Positions 59,698 to 64,000 of a stretch of 64,000 nt of DNA are shown here, piece after piece. Both the position numbers and the translations under genes were made by a program. Source of the stretch: SPCO01 sp964579825 (GTDB lineage Bacteria > Chloroflexota > Limnocylindria > Limnocylindrales > CSP1-4); NCBI GenBank assembly GCA_964579825.1, contig CAZOHT010000017.1:7310-71309 (forward strand). The letters run 5' to 3'. How positions within the stretch are numbered: position 1 is the first letter of the stretch; the number at the start of each line of letters is the position of its first letter. A model generated the notes under the pieces. It was not told the DNA's origin and did no database searches. It saw only the letters and a program-made list of their open reading frames with translations.

Positions 59698-60613
59698 CGC
59701 CGGCCCGACGGGATGGACGCCGGCTCCAGCCGACGACGATGACCAAGCCCACGATGGCGAGCCCGACGAGCGTGCCGAACGGTGGGCCTCCAGCGGACGT
59801 CGGCTCGGGCGCCCCGGCGCCCGGCGCCGCGCTGGCCGAAGCCTCCGGGATGGCCGGTGGCGTGCCATCGGGCGGGCTGGCGGCCGGCGTGGCGCCGCTC
59901 GCTGGCAGGGTCGTCCCGGGTGAGGCCGACGACGTTGCGCCCGCTGCGCCCGAGGGACTCGGGGTCGGACCAGGTGGCGAGCTCTCCGCGGTCGTCGGTC
60001 GTGCGGTCGCCGTCGCATCGGCGGTGGGCCGTGGTGTCGGGGCCGGCGATGCGGTCGACGTCGGGCCCGCTGTGGGCTTCGCGGTCGGTCGAGGGGTGGG
60101 CTTCGGGGTCGGCTTCGCGGTCGGCTCGGGGGTCGCCGGCGCGGCGGGCGGATCGATGCCTGGCTTCGGCGTCGCGCCGAACGACCAGCCGTCGACGCTG
60201 CCGGGCGGGGGCTTGCGGGTCTTGCCGCCCTGCTGGCTGACCGCCCACGAGCCGCCGCGATCCGCGTGCCAGTACGACCAGTACGCGTTGGCCGGCGGCG
60301 TGTTCAGGCATGGCTCCTGGGCCGCACTCGGCTTGTCGTCGATCCGGCACAGGAAGCCGGGCACATTCTGGACCTCGACCAGGTCGAAGCCGGCGGCCTG
60401 CAGGGCCTTGAACCCGGTGGCCGGCGATCCCGGCGCGCAGCGGACGACGACGCCTCCCCCCAGGGCGTGGTAGTCCACCACCACCGTGACCCCGGTCGTG
60501 CCGGGACACGGACCGTCGGACCCGACGACCGGACCCGGGCTGGAGACCAGCAGGGATCCGACCGCCAGGACGGCGGCCACCACGGATGGCGCGAGCCAGC
60601 GGTGGCCGGTCAT
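59690..60613 (-). CDS. Secreted, membrane-anchored DUF4430-like beta-domain protein
   Basis: This 307-residue protein has a signal peptide (residues about 10-32). An external domain of about 115 residues follows, with VTVVVDYHALGGG, GFKALQAAGFDLVEVQ, GFLCRIDDKP, YWSYWHADRGGSW and VDGWSFG. Then comes a Pro/Thr/Ser-rich stalk of about 130 residues and a C-terminal membrane helix (GTLVGLAIVGLVIVVGW) with a basic tail. The folded part resembles the DUF4430/beta domain that in animal intrinsic factor and transcobalamin closes over the corrin ring. It lies between the alpha-barrel gene and ecfT in the B12-riboswitch operon, so it is probably half of a surface corrinoid-capture pair. Similarity is judged by eye. 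Confidence 0.75.
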   Translation of the reverse strand: MTGHRWLAPSVVAAVLAVGSLLVSSPGPVVGSDGPCPGTTGVTVVVDYHALGGGVVVRCAPGSPATGFKALQAAGFDLVEVQNVPGFLCRIDDKPSAAQEPCLNTPPANAYWSYWHADRGGSWAVSQQGGKTRKPPPGSVDGWSFGATPKPGIDPPAAPATPEPTAKPTPKPTPRPTAKPTAGPTSTASPAPTPRPTADATATARPTTAESSPPGPTPSPSGAAGATSSASPGTTLPASGATPAASPPDGTPPAIPEASASAAPGAGAPEPTSAGGPPFGTLVGLAIVGLVIVVGWSRRPSRRAGDG

Positions 60614-60637
60614 CGGGTCACGGATGTCGCGCCACCG

Positions 60638-61831
60638 TCAGCGCCGGACCCGTCGCGCGATGAGCGCGCTCGAGCCGACCGCAGCCGCCAGCACGACGAG
60701 GGCAAGCAACACCGAGGCGGTCCCCTCGGTCGTGGCCGGTCGCACCGACCCGAGATCGGTCGGCGGCAGGGTCACGGTCGGGGCCGAGCCGCCGTCATCG
60801 GTCGGCGCGGCGCCGCCGTCATCGGTCGGTTCGGGTGCGTCGCAGTCCAGGATCGGCGCCGCGGCCGACGCGCCCGAGATGCTGAGGTCGCCGAGGGCCG
60901 GCCCGCCGAAGGCCAGGACCGCCTGCGGGGTGGAGTAGATGAGCAGGCCGGCGTAGGAGGTCGCCCACGGGTAGGCGCCTCGATCGGCGGCCGGGGCATC
61001 GCAGCCGTACTGGAGGGTCAGGATGAACGCGGCCGCGTCGTCGGCGGCCTCCGTCTCACCGGCCGCCCGGAGCGCCTGGCCGGCGACGCCCGAGCTGTTC
61101 GTGTTCGGGGTGCCGAACGAGCTGAACGACCCGTCCGAGCCCTGGATGTCGAGGAGCAGCTGCGTGGAGGTCGCGGCGGCCGCGGTCGCGCCACCGGCCA
61201 GCAGGGCCTGGAGCGCGAGCCCGGTCGTATCGGGATCCTCGGCACCGGCGCCGGGGCACGATCCGTCCCACTGGTAGTCGCCGTTGGGGCACTGCAGGCT
61301 CACCAGGTAGTCGACCGTGTCGGCCGGGGCCCCGCCACTCGTGCGCGACAGGGCGATGACCCCGAGCGCCTGGTCCGACGGCGAACCGGCGCCGAACCGA
61401 CCCAGCTCCGGGCCGGGCGTGGCGACGATCAGGCTGCGCAGCTCGGTCTCGAGGTCGTGGCCGCCGAACAAGGTCGGATCGCCGCCGGCCACCTGGACCG
61501 CGAGGAGCGTCTTCGCGAGATAACCCGGGACGAGGGCCGCGGATCCATCGAGGATGTAGCTGTCGACGACGGTCTCGAGGCGAGCCAGGGCGTCGGCGGC
61601 CGCGTCGGCGCCGGTCCCCGTCGAGGCGTAGGCGAAGATCGCATCGGCCAGGCTGCCCGGCCCGACGCCCGCCTCGACCTGGCCGGCGATCCAGCCGGCG
61701 GCGGCGGGACCAGGGTCGGAGGTGGTCGGTGGATCGGCCGCCAGGACGGCTGCTGCACCCGTCGAGAGGGCGAGCGTCGCCGCCAGGGTGAGCGCGCCGG
61801 CTCGGCGCAGGAGGACTCGGGAAAGGGCCAT
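60638..61831 (-). CDS. Secreted, anchored alpha/alpha-barrel protein, intrinsic-factor-like
   Basis: This 397-residue protein has a signal peptide cleaved near residue 31 (AAAVLAADP). A domain of about 300 residues contains repeated helix pairs: IAGQVEAGVGPGSLADAIFAY, LARLETVVDSYIL and VDYLVSLQCPNGDYQWDG, with TGLALQALLAGG and LLLDIQGSDGSFSSFG after them. These are prenyltransferase/squalene-cyclase-type toroid repeats, as in the barrel half of intrinsic factor. A spacer and a C-terminal helix (residues about 370-392, ending ARRVRR) anchor it. The ATG at 61831 has GAGAGG about 10 nt upstream; GTG at 61918 lies within the leader hairpin and is rejected. It is the first gene under the B12 riboswitch. 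Confidence 0.78.
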   Translation of the reverse strand: MALSRVLLRRAGALTLAATLALSTGAAAVLAADPPTTSDPGPAAAGWIAGQVEAGVGPGSLADAIFAYASTGTGADAAADALARLETVVDSYILDGSAALVPGYLAKTLLAVQVAGGDPTLFGGHDLETELRSLIVATPGPELGRFGAGSPSDQALGVIALSRTSGGAPADTVDYLVSLQCPNGDYQWDGSCPGAGAEDPDTTGLALQALLAGGATAAAATSTQLLLDIQGSDGSFSSFGTPNTNSSGVAGQALRAAGETEAADDAAAFILTLQYGCDAPAADRGAYPWATSYAGLLIYSTPQAVLAFGGPALGDLSISGASAAAPILDCDAPEPTDDGGAAPTDDGGSAPTVTLPPTDLGSVRPATTEGTASVLLALVVLAAAVGSSALIARRVRR

Positions 61832-61898
61832 CGTCGCGTTCCTCTCGAAGCGGGTCGTCGCGTCCGACTGGGGCCCCGGCTTCGATGGGAGACACACG

Positions 61899-61929
61899 CT
61901 CGCCCACCCGTGTGCCACGGATGGGCGAG
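61899..61929 (-). promoter_or_regulatory. Leader hairpin between riboswitch and first gene
   Basis: Two 14-nt arms around a 3-nt loop pair completely in the minus-strand RNA, with one U-G wobble; the plus-strand RNA would have a C-A mismatch instead. There is no U-run after it, so it is not a standard terminator. It may be part of the riboswitch expression platform. Confidence 0.5.
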
Positions 61930-61990
61930 GTCATGAGGCGCCATCTTGGTTCCGGGCTCCGTCCGCAGACCTCGACGGGTTGTGGAGCCG

Positions 61991-62094
61991 AGCCTTCTGG
62001 TCAGGTATCCCGGCTCGTCGCCGCCTGATGCGGAACGACTTACGGTTGCGGGTCAGCGCCGGTCTTGCACCGGCTTCCCCTGTCCAGTCAGGCT
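61991..62094 (-). promoter_or_regulatory. Cobalamin (B12) riboswitch
   Basis: Read on the minus strand, the element contains in order GGGGAAGCCGGTGCAAGACC (around 62080-62061), CTGACCCGCAACCGTAA (around 62055-62040) and GCCGGGATACCTGAC (around 62015-62001). These are the conserved core boxes of cobalamin riboswitches. AGCCT/AGGCT and TGG/CCA at the two ends form the closing stem. The region between core and last box is short, so some peripheral stems are reduced. Binding of a cobalamin should lower expression of the downstream operon. Confidence 0.93.
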
Positions 62095-62109
62095 TGTTTC
62101 GATCGTCGG

Positions 62110-62139
62110 ACTGTACACCTCGACGACCCCCGGGTACAA
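62110..62139 (-). promoter_or_regulatory. Promoter of the B12 operon
   Basis: On the minus strand TTGTAC (62139 to 62134), an 18-nt spacer and TACAGT (62115 to 62110) sit directly upstream of the riboswitch. The start point would be near 62103, just before the closing stem of the riboswitch, which is the expected position. Confidence 0.6.
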
Positions 62140-62171
62140 GCCTGCCGACGGCGGTCCGAGGCCCCCGGTGC

Positions 62172-62177
62172 TACCCT
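62172..62177 (+). promoter_or_regulatory. Leaderless-type -10 TACCCT for the lipoprotein gene
   Basis: TACCCT ends 6 nt before the GTG at 62184, identical in sequence and spacing to the site before the homocysteine methyltransferase gene. It supports that GTG as the true start. Confidence 0.5.
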
Positions 62178-62183
62178 CCGCGG

Positions 62184-62906
62184 GTGACGCGACCTTGGTC
62201 GAGCGCCCCTGGACCGCATCGTCCATGGCGTCCTCGGCCCCACCCGACCCCGGCCTCCTGGCTGCCGTTCCTGGCCGTGTTCGCCGTCGGGGTCGCGGCC
62301 TGCGCGAGTGGGCCCACGGATGCCACCCCGTCCGCTCGAGCCAGCCTCGGTGTGGCGGCGCCGACGACCCTCGACAATGCCGCTTCCGACCCCGTGGCAC
62401 CGTCCACGGACGAGCTGGCGATCGAGTCGGGGGCGATCGACTCGCCGACACCCGATCCGACCGAGGGCGCGTCTGCCGGGCCGGTCGGGGCGGCGACGGA
62501 TTGCACCGGCACCGCCGAGAATCGGACGTTCTACGAGTCCGTGTCGGCGGCCGTGGCGTGGACCGTGTACTGCCCGGTCCTGCCGAGCGGCTGGTACGTC
62601 GAACAGGGATCGTATCGGCTCGCGGACGGTGGACGGCTGGTCATCAGCTACCGCGGACCGGGTGGCGCGCACATCACCCTCAGTGAGGGGGCCTGGTGCA
62701 CGGACGGATCCGGCTGCGCTCCGTCGGGGACCGACGCCGGGACCGCGACGTTCGCGGATCGCGACGGCGCCCTGTTCGTCGACGGGCCGCGCTATGTCAT
62801 CGCCGTCGATCCCGGCTCGGATCTCAGCTGGCAGCTCGTCAGCGATGGCCTGGACGAGGCGACCGTGCGGGCGTTCGGGTCCGCCTTGATCGCCGTCGGC
62901 GGCTGA
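62184..62906 (+). CDS. Putative lipoprotein, unknown function
   Basis: This 240-residue protein has an N-terminal basic region and a hydrophobic segment ending in AVGVAACAS, a probable lipobox. A low-complexity spacer of about 60 residues and a C-terminal domain of about 130 residues follow, with VYCPVLPSGWYVEQGSYRLADG and ITLSEGAWC. Two cysteine pairs are present. The domain looks beta-rich and resembles the external domain of the sigma-factor partner only in general composition. The GTG start at 62184 is supported by TACCCT 6 nt upstream; the frame runs open far upstream through the riboswitch leader, which is not coding. It is divergent from the B12 operon. Confidence 0.72.
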   Translation: MTRPWSSAPGPHRPWRPRPHPTPASWLPFLAVFAVGVAACASGPTDATPSARASLGVAAPTTLDNAASDPVAPSTDELAIESGAIDSPTPDPTEGASAGPVGAATDCTGTAENRTFYESVSAAVAWTVYCPVLPSGWYVEQGSYRLADGGRLVISYRGPGGAHITLSEGAWCTDGSGCAPSGTDAGTATFADRDGALFVDGPRYVIAVDPGSDLSWQLVSDGLDEATVRAFGSALIAVGG

Positions 62907-62917
62907 CCGGCCGCCCG

Positions 62918-64000
62918 GTGCGTCTCGCGGACTTCACGCTCGAGCGGTACTTCGCGCAGTGGGAGTTCGCCGTTCGGCACGTCCTGTGCGCCTCGGACGT
63001 GCAGGGCTATCCGATGGCGGACCTGCTGGCCCTGGCCGACGACGAGACGCGGGTCCTGTGGGCGGACCTGCGGCTCGGCTACGCGGAGTCCACCGGCCAC
63101 CCGCTCCTGCGGCGCGAGATCGCGAGCCTGTACGACACCATCGATGCGGACGAGGTCCTGACGTTCGCCGGCGCGGAGGAGGCGATCTTCTGCCTGGTCA
63201 ACGTCCTGGTCGGCCCCGGCGACCATGTCATCTCGACCTGGCCCGGGTACCAGAGCCTCTACGAGGTCGCCCGTGCGGCCGGCGCCGACGTGACGCTGCA
63301 TGAGCTCCAGGAGTCCGACGGGTGGGCGCTCGATCTGGACCTCCTTCGCCGCCAGGTCACGCCGGCCACGCGATTGATCGTGGTCAACGCGCCCCACAAC
63401 CCGACCGGGATGCTGCCCGATCGCGCGACGTTCGACGGGCTGTCGGGCATCGCCGCCGACGCCGGTGCCCATCTCCTGCTCGACGAGGTCTATCGCGGCC
63501 TCGAGTTCGACCCGGCGACGCAGCTGCCGACGGGCGCCGATGCCCTGCGGACCGGCATCTCGGTCGGGGTCATGTCGAAGTCCTTCGCGATGGCCGGCCT
63601 GCGCATCGGCTGGCTGGCGTCGCACGACCGGGACCTGCTCGGTCGCGTCGCGTCGTTCAAGGACTACACGACGATCTGCTCGTCCGCACCGTCGGAGATC
63701 CTCGCCATCATCGGGTTGCGGGCGCGCGACTCGGTCCTTGCCCGGTCGCGCCGGATCGTGCTCGACAACATGGCCATCCTCGACGGCTTCTTCGAGCGCT
63801 GGTCGGACGCGTTCACGTGGGTGCGGCCGACGGCGGGTTCGATCGGGTACCCACGGCTGACGGTCCCGGGCGTCGGCATCGACGCGTGGGCGGCGAGCCT
63901 GGTCGAGGCCGAGGGCGTCCTCCTCCTGCCTGGGTCGCGGTTCGGGCATGCGGGCGACCACTTCCGGATCGGCTTCGGGCGCGATGACCTGCCCGAGGCG
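62918..64000 (+). CDS. Class I/II PLP-dependent aminotransferase (3' end outside window)
   Basis: The first 361 codons are present and the frame stays open to the last base of the window. It is a fold-type I aminotransferase. SAESTGHPLLRREIA-like sequence (YAESTGHPLLRREIA) is followed by TFAGAEEAIFCLVNVLVGPGD, the substrate-contact NAPHNPTG, Asp189 with Tyr192 in LLDEVYRG and the PLP lysine Lys221 in MSKSFAMAGLRIGW. A C-terminal Arg in HFRIGFGR should bind the substrate carboxylate. It resembles aminotransferases of the capreomycidine-synthase/aspartate type, but the substrate is open. GTG at 62918 follows the lipoprotein stop by 11 nt. Confidence 0.9.
   Translation, partial: MRLADFTLERYFAQWEFAVRHVLCASDVQGYPMADLLALADDETRVLWADLRLGYAESTGHPLLRREIASLYDTIDADEVLTFAGAEEAIFCLVNVLVGPGDHVISTWPGYQSLYEVARAAGADVTLHELQESDGWALDLDLLRRQVTPATRLIVVNAPHNPTGMLPDRATFDGLSGIAADAGAHLLLDEVYRGLEFDPATQLPTGADALRTGISVGVMSKSFAMAGLRIGWLASHDRDLLGRVASFKDYTTICSSAPSEILAIIGLRARDSVLARSRRIVLDNMAILDGFFERWSDAFTWVRPTAGSIGYPRLTVPGVGIDAWAASLVEAEGVLLLPGSRFGHAGDHFRIGFGRDDLPEA

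Noticed and set aside
61832..61918. GTG at 61918 as the start of the alpha-barrel gene
   Set aside because: It lies in the leader hairpin, would put 29 non-signal residues before the signal peptide, and has no ribosome binding site; ATG at 61831 fits.
61722..62183. Long open frame upstream of the lipoprotein at 62184
   Set aside because: It runs through the B12 riboswitch leader on the other strand, and the true start is marked by TACCCT plus GTG at 62184.

Overview
The window is a GC-rich (by eye about 70%), gene-dense bacterial chromosome segment with no visible insertion sequence, integrase, tRNA, rRNA or CRISPR. The best guess for the host is a high-GC Chloroflexota lineage. It carries an F420-type luciferase-like oxidoreductase and many proline-rich secreted proteins, as actinobacteria do, but it also encodes bS21 (rpsU), which actinobacteria generally lack. 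Its dnaJ-prmA-HIT-rpsU-yqeY-pgpH-ybeY gene string is typical of Firmicutes/Chloroflexota-like genomes. This assignment is an inference. Neighbouring genes very often overlap by ATGA or GTGA, so translational coupling is common. Several first genes start 6-9 nt after a TAnnnT hexamer with no ribosome binding site, which suggests leaderless transcripts.

Layout. 32-2683: ABC-2 type exporter (ATPase plus two permeases). 2709-5761: family-5 uracil-DNA glycosylase, FAD amine-oxidase-like protein, DapA-superfamily lyase. 5847-17121: the dnaJ-to-ybeY housekeeping string, split by a lipoprotein, an acyl-CoA ligase and an ECF sigma/membrane partner pair. 17234-21789: pth and mfd. 21802-24942: acetyltransferase, homocysteine methyltransferase, membrane protein, F420-type oxidoreductase. 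24945-33362: an amino-sugar/oligosaccharide uptake and catabolism locus (SIS deaminase/isomerase, GH4 hydrolase, GntR regulator with a near-perfect palindromic operator, ABC importer, NodB-like deacetylase, BadF-type sugar kinase). 33433-34863: MFS transporter. 34954-44167: methionine/SAM-cycle genes (apt, mtnA, ahcY, metK) with an S9 peptidase and a Na+/H+ antiporter. 44337-48673 (minus): polyamine importer potADBC. 48907-53183: C39-like secreted protein, a three-gene GDP-mannose pathway and a small SWIM zinc-finger protein. 53205-55953 (minus): three overlapping secreted proteins. 56028-62139 (minus): a cobalamin locus. 62184-64000: a lipoprotein and a class I/II aminotransferase cut by the window end.

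The most interesting unit is the cobalamin locus. A promoter and a B12 riboswitch (62094 down to 61991) precede a secreted, membrane-anchored alpha/alpha-barrel protein and a second anchored protein with a DUF4430-like beta domain. ECF transporter genes EcfT, a fused two-domain EcfA and an S component follow directly. The first two proteins resemble the two halves of animal intrinsic factor/transcobalamin encoded as separate genes, so the operon reads as an envelope-tethered corrinoid capture system feeding an ECF importer. The methionine-cycle genes elsewhere in the window give a reason to need B12, although the homocysteine methyltransferase seen here has no B12-binding domain of its own.
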